Below, piece by piece: positions 1 through 8,767 of a DNA stretch of 64,000 bases (its first letter is position 1; each line of letters opens with the position of its first letter). The position numbers and the translations under genes are program-made. The DNA is from Thermopetrobacter sp. TC1 (GTDB lineage Bacteria > Pseudomonadota > Alphaproteobacteria > Rhizobiales > Aestuariivirgaceae): the NCBI RefSeq assembly GCF_000746275.1, contig NZ_KN050831.1:8792-72791 (forward strand). The letters run 5' to 3'. The notes beneath the pieces are model-generated. The model ran no database searches and was not told where the DNA came from. It was given only the letters and a program-made list of their open reading frames with translations.

Positions 1-647
1 TCGCCATAGCCGTCATCCGCATCGGCATCGCCACCAAAACCAGGAACGGAGGGTATACCGCCTACACCATACCGAGAATCGTTCTCATCCGGCGAATGAT
101 CGATGATATCGTATTCCTTTGGATCCAACAGGTCATAAAGGCCGCCTATGGGATCTTCAGGCAACAGGGCATCGGCAATCATTGAGCCCAATTGTTCACC
201 CCACTTTCCACCATAGTGCGCACCTACCCCACCAAGAACAAAACCACCTCCTGGCCCCGCAAAGGACCCAAGCGTATAACCGCCGGCCCCCAATAATACA
301 GACCCTCCAAATGATGATCCCGCAATAATGACCTCTCGCACCCCTTCCTTGAGACTTTCTTGAAATCCGTATACAATATCAGGCGCATGTTCAATTAATG
401 TCGTAGCTCCACTTAAAATTAATCCAGGAGCACTTTTTACAGCATAACCAAACTCTTTGACTGCACCCTTGAGTCCAGTCCACCACCCATTACTAAAGCC
501 GTTTCGTAATGCATCCGTAACATTTCTATGCGCGGAGTCCGCAGCCGCTACTAATTGGTTCATAAAATTAGTAATACCAGAAACACCAGCAACTAGATCC
601 TCCGCCAATTCCTTGCTCGGACTATTGTCGCTCGCAGCGTTGCCCAT
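1..647 (-). CDS. Partial glycine-zipper protein, N-terminal 215 codons
   Basis: An open frame of 215 codons runs leftward from an ATG at 645-647 and leaves the window without a stop. The start is preceded by a strong purine-rich ribosome site at 651-660. The first 100 residues are mildly amphipathic (NFMNQLVAAAD near the start). Residues about 115-165 form a glycine-zipper-like hydrophobic stretch rich in GxxxG (GAGGYTLGSFAGPGGGF, then GGVGAHYGGKWGEQLGS). This is followed by an acidic Gly/Asp segment (GGDADADDGYG) at the window edge. There is no signal peptide. Codon use is AT-richer (TTA, AGA, ATA) than in the neighbours, which suggests transfer. Glycine zippers occur in membrane-inserting toxins and channel proteins, and an Asp/Gly tail can bind calcium, so a secreted or membrane-active protein is possible. 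I do not recognise the family and the C-terminus is not visible. Confidence 0.7.
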   Translation of the reverse strand, partial: MGNAASDNSPSKELAEDLVAGVSGITNFMNQLVAAADSAHRNVTDALRNGFSNGWWTGLKGAVKEFGYAVKSAPGLILSGATTLIEHAPDIVYGFQESLKEGVREVIIAGSSFGGSVLLGAGGYTLGSFAGPGGGFVLGGVGAHYGGKWGEQLGSMIADALLPEDPIGGLYDLLDPKEYDIIDHSPDENDSRYGVGGIPSVPGFGGDADADDGYG

Positions 648-793
648 TGCCCCCTCCCTTTGAAAACGTTCCGGAATACAAGGCTGTTGGAACGCAAAGA
701 CAACTTCCTGCACGCAAAGATAGAGCAACTAGAGAGGGTCTGTCAATAATATGACTCTTTATGATTGCGCTCGAAAAACGGGAAGGAGCTTTT

Positions 794-1735
794 TCAGCCT
801 TTGAAATGGCGAGTGACATGCAGGCAGCAGAAATCCACGGCCAGCAATGCCGCGGCCAGCGCCGTGATTCCGGCCGGGTCATAGGGCGGCGAGACCTCCA
901 TGACGTCAAACCCGCGAATGTCCAGACCGGCAAGGCCGCGGAGGATGCGCCGCGCCTGCTGTGTGCTCAACCCCCCTGGCACGGGCGTGCCGGTGCCGGG
1001 CGCGAAGGCGGGATCGAGGCAATCGATATCAAAGCTCAGATACGCCGGCCTTGTGCCGATGATCCGGCGGATTTCCGCAACGACCGCATCCGCTCCTTGA
1101 TCATGCACCCAGTCGGCATCGAGCACGGTCATGCCCTGCCCGCCTTCGTCGGGATACTGGGTGCGAATGCCGATCTGCACACTGGCCTCTTCCACAATCA
1201 GCCCCTCGGCCAGGGCTTCGGAAAAGACGATGCCGTGATCGATGCGCCCCTCCTCCGTTCCGGCCTCCACATCACGGTGGGCATCGAAATGAATGAGCGC
1301 CAGCGGTTCGCCCACATGCTCAGCCATGGCGCGCAAGACCGGCAGGGTGCAGAAGTGATCACCCCCCAGCATGACGGGCACCGCCCCGCAGCGCAGCATG
1401 GCGCACACGCTGTCTTTCACCCGCTCGGGCATCTCCTGCGGCCGTCCCCAATCGAAAACGACATCGCCGCCGTCCACCACCTTCAGCCGGTCGAAGGGAT
1501 CGAATCCCCAGGGCCAGATCGGGCCCCAGGCCAGTTGCAGGGATTCGGCACGGATCGCCCGCGGGCCGAAGCGCGCACCGGGGCGGTTTGTTGTGCCGAT
1601 ATCAAAGGGCACGCCAAAGACGATCATATCGGGCTTCTCCTGCCGCCAGCCCTGAGGATCCGCAACCAAGGACCGGCGCATGAAGGTCGTCGCCCCGGCA
1701 AAGGAGGCAACCTGCGCATCATTCTGATCGGTCAT
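794..1735 (-). CDS. speB: Agmatinase/arginase-family ureohydrolase
   Basis: The 313-residue protein has the binuclear manganese signatures of the ureohydrolase family: GGDH at about 124-127, DAHRD at 151-155 and SFDIDCLDP at 234-242. The family hydrolyses guanidino groups (agmatine to putrescine plus urea, arginine, guanidinobutyrate and similar). The motifs fit agmatinase best, but substrate cannot be fixed from motifs. The frame extends 31 codons upstream. The ATG at 1735 was chosen because conserved sequence begins near it and an AAAGGG site lies 7 bases upstream. It is a single gene, divergent from the ridA gene. The cytosolic length of about 310 residues is typical. Confidence 0.85.
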   Translation of the reverse strand: MTDQNDAQVASFAGATTFMRRSLVADPQGWRQEKPDMIVFGVPFDIGTTNRPGARFGPRAIRAESLQLAWGPIWPWGFDPFDRLKVVDGGDVVFDWGRPQEMPERVKDSVCAMLRCGAVPVMLGGDHFCTLPVLRAMAEHVGEPLALIHFDAHRDVEAGTEEGRIDHGIVFSEALAEGLIVEEASVQIGIRTQYPDEGGQGMTVLDADWVHDQGADAVVAEIRRIIGTRPAYLSFDIDCLDPAFAPGTGTPVPGGLSTQQARRILRGLAGLDIRGFDVMEVSPPYDPAGITALAAALLAVDFCCLHVTRHFKG

Positions 1736-1976
1736 GCCATCGCCCTTTCGCCTGCAGTCCGTCTCAAGCAGCCCCCTGCCCTCTCTGACAAAGCGGTCTT
1801 CATCTGCCTTTTCAGCGCATACAGACATCGATGCAAGAAGAGGCTCCTGTCAATGCATGCGGTCCTGCCAGGATAGGCAAACGCCATACAGGCCAGACAC
1901 GGCCCTGCTCTTGATTTTCGGCATGGTGCGGCGCCAAAGTGCGCTCAAGGCCAACGCCTGAGCAGGGAGAAAAATC

Positions 1977-2444
1977 ATGACTCTAGCTTCTGAAAGACTA
2001 GCCGAGCTCGGCCTGCGCCTGCCGCCCGCGGCCGCACCGGTGGCCAACTACGTGGGCTGGGTGCGCCATGGCCATCTCGTGTTCACCGCCGGCCAGCTGC
2101 CCTTTGATGAAAACGGCACGCTGCAAAGCCCCGGCAAGGTGGGCGTGGATGTGGACATCGCCACTGCCCAGGCCGCCGCCCGCCTCTGCGCTCTCAATTG
2201 CATCGCCCAGGCCGCCGCGGCCGCCAACGGGATCGACAACATCGCCCGCGTGCTGAAAGTCACGGGCTTTGTCAACGCCACACCCGATTTCCGCGATCAT
2301 CCGGCGGTCATCAACGGCGCCTCCGACCTGATGGTGGACATTTTCGGCGAGGCCGGCCGCCATGCCCGCGCCGCGGTTGGCGCAAGCTCCCTGCCGCTGA
2401 ACGCCTGCGTGGAAGTGGAAGCCGTTTTCGCCGTGCGCGAATGA
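1977..2444 (+). CDS. RidA/YjgF/UK114 family protein
   Basis: The protein has 155 residues and the family pattern: an N-terminal strand with FTAGQLP, a central VLKVTGFVNATPDF segment and a C-terminal ARAAVGASSLPLNACVEVEAVF strand. The Arg in ARAAVG and the Glu in VEVEAVF fit the family's active-site positions. RidA proteins deaminate reactive enamine/imine intermediates formed by PLP enzymes. This member belongs to the longer ~150-residue subgroup (N-terminal SERLAELGL) and not the 128-residue RidA type, so exact substrate is open. The ATG follows GGGAGAAAA. It is followed 93 bases later by the HIT gene on the same strand, possibly co-transcribed. Confidence 0.88.
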   Translation: MTLASERLAELGLRLPPAAAPVANYVGWVRHGHLVFTAGQLPFDENGTLQSPGKVGVDVDIATAQAAARLCALNCIAQAAAAANGIDNIARVLKVTGFVNATPDFRDHPAVINGASDLMVDIFGEAGRHARAAVGASSLPLNACVEVEAVFAVRE

Positions 2445-2537
2445 ATTCTCTTTCAGGGCGCCACTTGTCATCGCTTGAGTGCGCCTCTACCCTTGCGCCC
2501 CATGAGGCAGGATGCAAGCACAACGGGGAAAAGGACC

Positions 2538-2981
2538 ATGGCCAACTACGATCCGGACAACGTCTTTGCCAAGATCCTGCGCGGTGAGCTTCCGGCACAC
2601 AAGGTCTATGAGGATGACAAGACCCTCGCCTTCATGGACATCATGCCGCGCACCGACGGGCACACCCTCGTCATTCCCAAGAATCCCTCGCGCAATCTTC
2701 TCGACATTGATGAGGAGGACCTCTGTGCGGTGATGCGCACCGTTAAGAAGATCGCCCGCGCCGTGCGCCGCGCCTTTGATGCCGAGGGCGTGCTCATCCA
2801 GCAGTTCAACGAACCCGCCGCCGGCCAGGAAGTGTTCCACACCCATTTCCATGTGCTGCCGCGCCGCGCCGGCGAGCCGCTGAAACCCCATACCGGTCAG
2901 ATGGCCGATCAGGAGCTGCTCAAGGCCCATGCCGAACGCATCCGCCAGGCCCTGGCGGAAATGGAAGATGATCAGGCATGA
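2538..2981 (+). CDS. HIT (histidine triad) family nucleotide hydrolase
   Basis: The 147-residue protein carries the histidine triad HTHFHVLP near residue 100, preceded by QEVF. It has the usual HIT opening (DNVFAKILRGELPAHKVYED) and HTLVIPK. HINT-branch proteins hydrolyse nucleoside phosphoramidates and act as dimers in the cytosol. The start at 2538 was preferred over the upstream ATG at 2475 because conserved sequence begins there and it follows GGGGAAAAGG. A strong terminator follows. Confidence 0.9.
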   Translation: MANYDPDNVFAKILRGELPAHKVYEDDKTLAFMDIMPRTDGHTLVIPKNPSRNLLDIDEEDLCAVMRTVKKIARAVRRAFDAEGVLIQQFNEPAAGQEVFHTHFHVLPRRAGEPLKPHTGQMADQELLKAHAERIRQALAEMEDDQA

Positions 2982-3037
2982 GCCGGAATGTTTTTCCGGC
3001 CAAGTTCCTGAAAACCCGATCGTGAAAGGCGACCGTT

Positions 3038-3078
3038 CCGGAACGGGATGAAATCCCGTTCCGGCATTTTCTTTTTTC
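3038..3078 (+). terminator. Rho-independent terminator after the HIT gene
   Basis: A perfect 12-bp stem (CCGGAACGGGAT / ATCCCGTTCCGG) with a 3-base loop is followed by CATTTTCTTTTTT. It ends the rightward ridA-HIT unit before the convergent vWA gene. A weaker hairpin (GCCGGAA/TTCCGGC) lies at 2982-2999. Confidence 0.85.
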
Positions 3079-3125
3079 AGGAAGCATTCAACTCAGGCCT
3101 TGCCCGGTGCCTTGTTGTAACATCC

Positions 3126-4475
3126 TCAGTGACTGAGATAGAGCTGCCTGCCCCCTGGTCTGACAATCTCCTCGGCGATCTGATCGAGAACGTTTTTGAG
3201 CTGCGCCTTGTTTCCGGCCGTATGAAAGCCGGCATTCTGGCAATTGCCGAGGATGGTGGGCAGGTTTTCATAACCCTTGGGATAGAAGCTGATGCCGATG
3301 ATCTCGATCCCGTGCTGCTTGGCGGCATTGCACACCGCCTCCATGCGCGCATCCGCATTGGCGGTATCGGCCGCACCATAGTATTTCATCAGCCCGTCAT
3401 GATCGTATTCGCAAAGATTGCTCCCGCCCGCGAGAACGATCATCACCTTGCGCACATTGTCGGATTCACCTTCGTCAAATGGCGCACGGCTGGAAAGCAC
3501 CCGCCAGCCCCAGGCTATGCCAGAGGGAATATAGGCGGGACCTTCCGAGATCATGCCCTGCACATGATTGCGCAGCTCATCCACATTCGCCTGGATGGAC
3601 AGATCCTTGAGCGGCTTGATGCTGGGCAGCGGATCCCCGATTTCATAAACGGTCGTGGCATCTTCCTTGTATTTCGGGGCCACACCTGGGACGGGATAGG
3701 TGTCATAATCCCCGTCGATTGCATCAAGCTCATCCGCCGGATTGCGCGGGCCCAGATAGCCCTTCCAGGTCGAAGATGTCACTCCGCTGAGCCGCACCCA
3801 ATCCGGAACGGCCCCTCCCCGCACATGCGGCAGCCGCACATAGGTGCTATAGGGCACCACCCCCAGTTTCATGCGCACACCCGGCGTCTCATCGAGCTTG
3901 CTCTTGAGCCTGTCGATGAAATCGGCAACCGCCTCGCGCGCCTGCACGCGTTTTGTATAGGTTTCCTCATCCACGCTGGGATCGAAGCCCGAGGCATTAC
4001 ACGTCATGGAATAGGAAGCGTCCAGAACAAGGACGACCTCCACGGTCTTGTTGCCCTTCACCGCCTGGGAGGAAATTTGCATGGACATGCTGCCAATACC
4101 CAAAAGCCCCAGAAAACTGGTGCGGATCTCCACCGACATGTCGGCTGTCATCACGGACGCATTGGGATCGCGAGGCGTTCCGATCGTGATGGCAAGCCCG
4201 GCCCTGTCATATTGAACCCTTGGCGAGGCCTTGTAATTCGTCTGCAAATATTGCCAGACACGATCCCTGGCCCTTTGCTCGTCCCTGATCCCTTCCTTGA
4301 GCGCGGCCAGAACGCCCGCATCCAGGGCCGCCTGCAGCTTGTGACGCTCATCCTGGATATTGGCGTAATCGACGATTCCGCCCATGAGGGCAAAGGCGGG
4401 CACCGCCGCCAGCGCGAAAATGATGCCCACATTGCCCCGCTGGTTTTTCCGAAAACGCCTGAATGCATCAAACAT
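3126..4475 (-). CDS. TadG-like protein with vWA domain, degraded MIDAS (paralogue 1)
   Basis: The 449-residue protein starts with a short basic segment and one membrane helix (IIFALAAVPAFALMGGIVDYANI, residues 18-40). This is the TadE/TadG N-terminus of Flp/Tad pilus-assembly proteins, and the remainder is expected outside the inner membrane. A vWA domain follows from about residue 146. The DxSxS motif is intact (DASYSM at 152-157). The Thr seen in both downstream paralogues (GWTYIP) is Ala here (GPAYIP), and their TDGANTC is LAGGSNLC, so two of three metal-site elements are lost. The start at 4475 follows GGGGGTGATC. It is the last of three tandem homologues on the same strand, each in its own transcription unit as judged from the terminators between them. 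No other tad genes are in the window. Confidence 0.85.
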   Translation of the reverse strand: MFDAFRRFRKNQRGNVGIIFALAAVPAFALMGGIVDYANIQDERHKLQAALDAGVLAALKEGIRDEQRARDRVWQYLQTNYKASPRVQYDRAGLAITIGTPRDPNASVMTADMSVEIRTSFLGLLGIGSMSMQISSQAVKGNKTVEVVLVLDASYSMTCNASGFDPSVDEETYTKRVQAREAVADFIDRLKSKLDETPGVRMKLGVVPYSTYVRLPHVRGGAVPDWVRLSGVTSSTWKGYLGPRNPADELDAIDGDYDTYPVPGVAPKYKEDATTVYEIGDPLPSIKPLKDLSIQANVDELRNHVQGMISEGPAYIPSGIAWGWRVLSSRAPFDEGESDNVRKVMIVLAGGSNLCEYDHDGLMKYYGAADTANADARMEAVCNAAKQHGIEIIGISFYPKGYENLPTILGNCQNAGFHTAGNKAQLKNVLDQIAEEIVRPGGRQLYLSH

Positions 4476-4632
4476 GATCACCCCCGCACGCACTCACAAC
4501 CAAAGATAGATCACCGGGGAACACTGCTCTCTTTGGACTAAATTTCCCTGAAAAAGTGTGGTTAACGAGGATTTTATAGGCTATGCGTGTATCTTTTCAG
4601 GGAGAAAGACTTTCTGCTCAAGATCACAGCCA

Positions 4633-4658
4633 TAAAAAAGGGGGGCGCGAGGCCCCCC
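4633..4658 (-). terminator. Terminator after vWA paralogue 2
   Basis: On the minus strand a 7-bp GC stem (GGGGGGC / GCCCCCC at 4640-4658) is followed by a run of six T (4634-4639). It lies just downstream of the stop of the middle paralogue and separates it from paralogue 1. Confidence 0.85.
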
Positions 4659-4682
4659 ATCAATTCCTCTTATGCCTGCAAC

Positions 4683-6038
4683 TCAGCGCGAGATGTGCAA
4701 CTGTGCCAGCTGTCCGGCAATCTTGTTGAAAACATCGGCAAGTTCGCTGGCGTTGTTGGGCTCGTAATAGCCCATGTTCTGACAATTGTTCAGCAGATCG
4801 CGTGTATCCTCATCGTCAACGGCAAAAGCGATGGAAATGATATTCACGCCATCCTTCTTCACGTTTTCGCACAACGTGCTGAGGCGGGCATCCGTCTTGC
4901 TTGTGTCCACATCATAACATTTCATGTACAGGTTCTTGTCGCGAACACAGGTATTGGCACCGTCCGTCATCAGAACGACCACCTTCCTCACCTTCCCATC
5001 CGGCTCTGCCCCCTGGGTGAAAGGTTCTTTGGGAGACAGCAGCCGCCAGCCCCACACCAGTCCGGCGGGAATGTATGTCCATCCATCGGCGCCCATGGCA
5101 TCGATTTTGGATTTCAGATCATCCACCGCCGAATCGTTCTCCAGAGAAACAAGCGGCTGTATGGTGGACACTTCCGTGCTCTGGACATAAGCGCCACTAT
5201 CCGGATCGTTAACCGTGTATTCGTTCTTTATCGCCGGCACTGGATAGGCATCATATCCGTCATCGAGAACATCGTAGCCGGTTTCGACTTCACGCACACC
5301 AATATAGCCTTCCCAATCACTTTGCTTGATGCGCCATTCGGAACATGTGCCAGGCCCGCCATTGCGCGGAGTTTTGCAGCCGGAAAGCCAGGAGCTGCCC
5401 CAATAGGAGGTATCCACCCGCACATAGTTGGTGAACGGAACGAGGCCGACTTTCACCGAGTTGGCATAAGAATTGCCGGATACCGATTTCAGCGTATCCA
5501 CAAGCGCTTTGGCGGATTCTCTCAAGGCTTCGATCTTCTTCTTGCCATCCCCGGGAATTTCGTCATCCATGGAGCCGGTGTTGTCGAGCACGAGTACCAC
5601 TTCAAGAGATTTCGAACCGGCCCGGGTCTGCGACACGATCTTCATGTTGGCATTCGGTACGCCAACAAGACCCCAGAACGTCGTACGGATCTCTATGTTC
5701 AAACTGGCCGTGACCTGGCGCACGCCGTCCGCCGTAGTGGAAATATCGACATCGATGTCATTGAAATTGACGGTCACGCCAGACGATGGGTGGTAATTGC
5801 TTGCCAGATACTCCTTTACCTTGTTCTTGGCAGCGGTCTCGTCGAGATCCTTAAGCTGCATGGCCGCCAGCGTGCCGGCGTCCAGAGCCGCCTGAATCCG
5901 GTTCTTCTCATTCTGGATGTTGGCGTAGTCGACGATACCCCCCATCAGGGCAAAGGCGGGAACAGCCGCCAGCGCGAAAATGATGCCGACATTGCCCCCC
6001 TGATTGCGCACGAACTTGCGGAACTTCCCGAATGCCAT
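4683..6038 (-). CDS. TadG-like protein with vWA domain (paralogue 2)
   Basis: The 451-residue protein has the same plan as its neighbours: basic N-terminus, one helix with GNVGIIFALAAVPAFALMGG, then a vWA domain. The MIDAS is complete in form: DNTGSM for the first element, Thr in GWTYIPAG for the second and TDGANTC for the third. Shared landmarks with the paralogues include WEGYIGVR, YPVPA, VWGWRLLSPKEPF and a final NNCQNMGYYEP. Extra cysteines (SGCKTPRNGGPGTCSEW) suggest a disulfide in an exported domain. The start at 6038 follows GGGGAGAG. In the TadG family such proteins act at the envelope in pilus assembly or adhesion. Role in this organism is inferred only from the family. Confidence 0.87.
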   Translation of the reverse strand: MAFGKFRKFVRNQGGNVGIIFALAAVPAFALMGGIVDYANIQNEKNRIQAALDAGTLAAMQLKDLDETAAKNKVKEYLASNYHPSSGVTVNFNDIDVDISTTADGVRQVTASLNIEIRTTFWGLVGVPNANMKIVSQTRAGSKSLEVVLVLDNTGSMDDEIPGDGKKKIEALRESAKALVDTLKSVSGNSYANSVKVGLVPFTNYVRVDTSYWGSSWLSGCKTPRNGGPGTCSEWRIKQSDWEGYIGVREVETGYDVLDDGYDAYPVPAIKNEYTVNDPDSGAYVQSTEVSTIQPLVSLENDSAVDDLKSKIDAMGADGWTYIPAGLVWGWRLLSPKEPFTQGAEPDGKVRKVVVLMTDGANTCVRDKNLYMKCYDVDTSKTDARLSTLCENVKKDGVNIISIAFAVDDEDTRDLLNNCQNMGYYEPNNASELADVFNKIAGQLAQLHISR

Positions 6039-6172
6039 GACACTCACTCTCCCCGATTGCACAATTTGTGATACATGATGTTGGGGACTTCTATCATAAA
6101 TTCACTTTGCTTAAATGAATGCGCGCACTAAAATTTATTTGTTATTTTATGAAAATTTTAACCAACAAAACT

Positions 6173-6217
6173 AAAAAGGCGACGGAAAATGATATTCCGC
6201 CGCCTTTTGATATTTTT
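6173..6217. terminator. Bidirectional-looking terminator between vWA paralogue 3 and paralogue 2
   Basis: An imperfect 14-bp inverted repeat (AAAAGGCG.CGGAA / TTCCG.CGCCTTTT, one mismatch) is flanked by T-rich tracts on both strands. It sits just after the stop of paralogue 3 on the minus strand and would end that transcript. Confidence 0.75.
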
Positions 6218-6253
6218 TTCACTTCACTCCAAAACGTCACAGCCCTCCCAAAA

Positions 6254-7606
6254 TCATTTCGAAAGGTGAAGAGAGACCAGTTTAGTGGCAATATCATCGA
6301 AGGTCTGGGCGAGTTCTCCTGTCTCCGGCGTATAGAACCCCATGTTGCTGCATTCCCGCAGCATGTCTTCCGTATCACTGTCTTCGACGGCAAAGGCCAC
6401 GGTGATGATGCCGATGCCTTTGTTCTTGATATTCTTGCACAGTTTCTTCAACCGCTGATCAGCTTTCGTGCCACTTCCGCTGCCACACTTGAGATACCCG
6501 TTCTTGTGATAATCACAGGTGTTGGCACCGTCCGTCATGAGGACGATGATCTTCTTGATGCCGCGCTTGTTGGCGGTGCTGTACTTCACCCCCTTCGTAT
6601 AGGGCTTTGTCTTCGACAGAATTCTCCATCCCCAGACAAGCCCTCCCGGAATATATGTCCAGCCAGTGGGCTCCATGGCATTGATTTTGTTCACCAGGCT
6701 TTGCTTTTTCGTCTTTATATTTTGAAGGCCAAGCATGACAGCTGGCATTCTGTCCTTGCCCTTGTGTTTATACACCCACTTGCCGTTCTCTCTCTGATAG
6801 ACACCGCTCATCACCGCCGGAATGGGATGTTTCTTGTATTTTCCGTCGGTGATATCGAGATCCTGGTCAGGATTTCTCACGCCGAGCGCACCATCCCATT
6901 CACTTTTTGCAAGCCCGTTGTGATCGAGCCACGTCCGGTTCCATGAATTCTTGCCCACCATCACATGGGTGGAGAAAGGCACAATGCCGACCTTGACAGT
7001 CTTTGCCCGGGGGCGCCTGGCGACCTTTTCCAACTTGTCGAGCAGGTTCTTCGATGCCTTCTTCAATTCATCCATCTTGCTGCCGCCGGCCGCGCTGTCC
7101 CAGCTCATGGAGCCGGTATTGTCCAGCACCAGAACCACCTCAAGGCCACCACTGCCCACTTTCGCCTGAGAGGTGACGGTAAAGGCATAGCTTCCCATCC
7201 CGACGAGCTTCAAAAACGGCATGTCTGCATCTGCCGATATCGAAGCCGTGACCTTTTTTATTTTCATGCCGCTGTCGTCTTTTATGTTCTCCACGGTCAC
7301 GCTCAGCTGGGAAAGATCGAGGCGCACGCCCTGTGTATCTTTATAATTGGACTGCAGATAGTTCTTGATGGCCTTCTTCACGGATGTCTTTTGGAAATCA
7401 TCAAGGTTGAGTGCGGCCAGCGTACCGGCATCCAGAGCCGCCTGCAGGTGATTGCGTTCCTCCAGGACATTCATGTAATCCATCACACCGCCGACAAGGG
7501 CAAATGCCGGCGCGGCCGCCAGCGCGAAGATGATGCCCGCAGTAGCCTTTTCTTCCGCAACCTTTCTGCGCAGTTTTGCGCGTGTCTCCTGCCAGTTCTT
7601 GATCAT
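6254..7606 (-). CDS. TadG-like protein with vWA domain (paralogue 3)
   Basis: The 450-residue protein opens with MIKNWQETRAKLRRKVAEE, then a membrane helix with GIIFALAAAPAFALVGG. The usual NxxGNVG before the helix is replaced by EEKATAG. The vWA MIDAS is complete: DNTGSM, Thr in GWTYIPGG and TDGANTC. It is very lysine-rich compared with paralogues 1 and 2. The ATG at 7606 was chosen: the GTG three codons upstream abuts the GGGGGAG site, while 7606 sits 9 bases from it. It is the first gene of the tandem set in the transcription direction. Confidence 0.86.
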   Translation of the reverse strand: MIKNWQETRAKLRRKVAEEKATAGIIFALAAAPAFALVGGVMDYMNVLEERNHLQAALDAGTLAALNLDDFQKTSVKKAIKNYLQSNYKDTQGVRLDLSQLSVTVENIKDDSGMKIKKVTASISADADMPFLKLVGMGSYAFTVTSQAKVGSGGLEVVLVLDNTGSMSWDSAAGGSKMDELKKASKNLLDKLEKVARRPRAKTVKVGIVPFSTHVMVGKNSWNRTWLDHNGLAKSEWDGALGVRNPDQDLDITDGKYKKHPIPAVMSGVYQRENGKWVYKHKGKDRMPAVMLGLQNIKTKKQSLVNKINAMEPTGWTYIPGGLVWGWRILSKTKPYTKGVKYSTANKRGIKKIIVLMTDGANTCDYHKNGYLKCGSGSGTKADQRLKKLCKNIKNKGIGIITVAFAVEDSDTEDMLRECSNMGFYTPETGELAQTFDDIATKLVSLHLSK

Positions 7607-7878
7607 GTTTGACACTCCCCCACGTTCCTTCCGGCACAGGCGGAAGGATGATTACCCTTTCGCGTGGGCATGAGAGTGTCACAACCGGATTATTTTCACG
7701 TGGAGGTTGTCAGATAAAATGCAGGCGTGCAGGAAAGAAATGGATAACTCTTTTGAGACGAGCGAATTCCGGCCAAGGAAAACTATTGGATGTTGTTATC
7801 GAAAAAGATAATTACTGCGTGCATTTAATGCTAGATAATCATCTTCCTCAAATTCTCTTGTCTCTGTTCAGGAAATTT

Positions 7879-8553
7879 TTACTTAAGCGAGGCAAGGAAG
7901 GCATGAACGTCGCCGCCCTTGCGCCGGATCAGCGTGCGGAAATGATCGCGCAGGGCCATGGCCAGCCACACCCCGCTCATGTTGACATCAACAATGCGGC
8001 TTCCCTTCACGCGCCAGCGCATGATCTCACCGCGCGGCAGCACCTTTCCTTCCACCAGATTACCGCGACAGCGGAGAATCTCCACCCGCGCATTGCGAAA
8101 AGCGCCGGAACGGGCCGCCATCTGCCGGGCGATATAACGCGCGGCGAGATTGATGTAACGCCGCCTGTCTTTCGCCGACAGCCGCCGCGCCTGCCGCCCC
8201 AGTGCAAAAAGGGCAATGCGGGAGATTGCCAGATGCCGCCTCAGCGCCCGCTCAAAGGCGGCCTCACTGCCGGAGCGAGCCGCGGCGATGAAGCTGCGTG
8301 ACGCCTTTTGCACGATCCCGGCACTGCGACAGCTGCGCGCCGCTTCTGCCTCTGCGGAAACGAAAAAGGCAACGAGGACGGCCGCCAGAATGAACACGAA
8401 AGTCTTGGCAAGAGCGCGGATTGACCGAAGCTGATCGACTAGGCCCTGCCCCGTTCCCCGTTGTGACTTAAGCGGGCTCGTTCCAAAATTGATGTCTCGG
8501 CATTCATGTGCATTGCCCGCCGAAAAAGCCCGGCTTGCGGCCTGAAGGGTCAT
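7879..8553 (-). CDS. MlaC/Ttg2D-like phospholipid-binding periplasmic protein
   Basis: The 224-residue protein has a long hydrophilic N-terminus (about 45 residues), a hydrophobic segment (TFVFILAAVLVAFFV) and an AEAEAA cleavage-like site near residue 70. Its C-terminal half follows the Mla/toluene-tolerance pattern: an Arg-rich helical segment, then GSRIVDVNMSGVWLAMALRDHFRTLI and a final HAFLASLK. MlaC proteins shuttle phospholipids between outer and inner membranes. No mlaFEDB genes are in the window, so it is a stand-alone member. The start follows GGGAGGGCAGGATC. The unusually long region before the helix may mean a later, unrecognised start. Confidence 0.72.
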   Translation of the reverse strand: MTLQAASRAFSAGNAHECRDINFGTSPLKSQRGTGQGLVDQLRSIRALAKTFVFILAAVLVAFFVSAEAEAARSCRSAGIVQKASRSFIAAARSGSEAAFERALRRHLAISRIALFALGRQARRLSAKDRRRYINLAARYIARQMAARSGAFRNARVEILRCRGNLVEGKVLPRGEIMRWRVKGSRIVDVNMSGVWLAMALRDHFRTLIRRKGGDVHAFLASLK

Positions 8554-8667
8554 GATCCTGCCCTCCCCTGTTGCCGCCCCCGCATAAATGGGCGGTTTGC
8601 CCTAGGGAAAAGTATAGGGGTTTGTCCTCCTCGTGCAACCATTTTGCCGGTTCGGCAGGCCAGCCTC

Positions 8668-8728
8668 TTGACAAGTCAGGACACCTTCTCTCTAAAGGAA
8701 TGCAGAGGATATAAAGATTTCCTTATAT
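8668..8728 (+). promoter_or_regulatory. metF promoter with ArsR/SahR-like operator
   Basis: TTGACA (8668-8673) is followed after 17 bp by TCTAAA (8691-8696). About 12 bp downstream is an 8+8 dyad, ATATAAAG-ATTT-CCTTATAT (8709-8728), with one mismatch between arms. It would lie just after the transcription start and 40 bp before the metF ATG. ArsR-family SAH sensors (SahR) control methionine-cycle genes in Proteobacteria through AT-rich dyads. Assignment to SahR is inference. Confidence 0.6.
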
Positions 8729-8767
8729 GCTTCGCGGTGATCGCCCGCGACGAGGACGGACACGATC

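Noticed and set aside
761..1876. Long plus-strand frame of 371 codons opposite the agmatinase gene
   Set aside because: It is the antisense shadow of a gene with complete catalytic motifs; GC-rich codons leave long open frames on the other strand.
3048..7612. Long plus-strand frames (for example 3048-4541 and 4587-6071) opposite the three vWA genes
   Set aside because: They mirror the vWA genes, have His/Ile-rich unnatural composition and cross terminators of the real genes.
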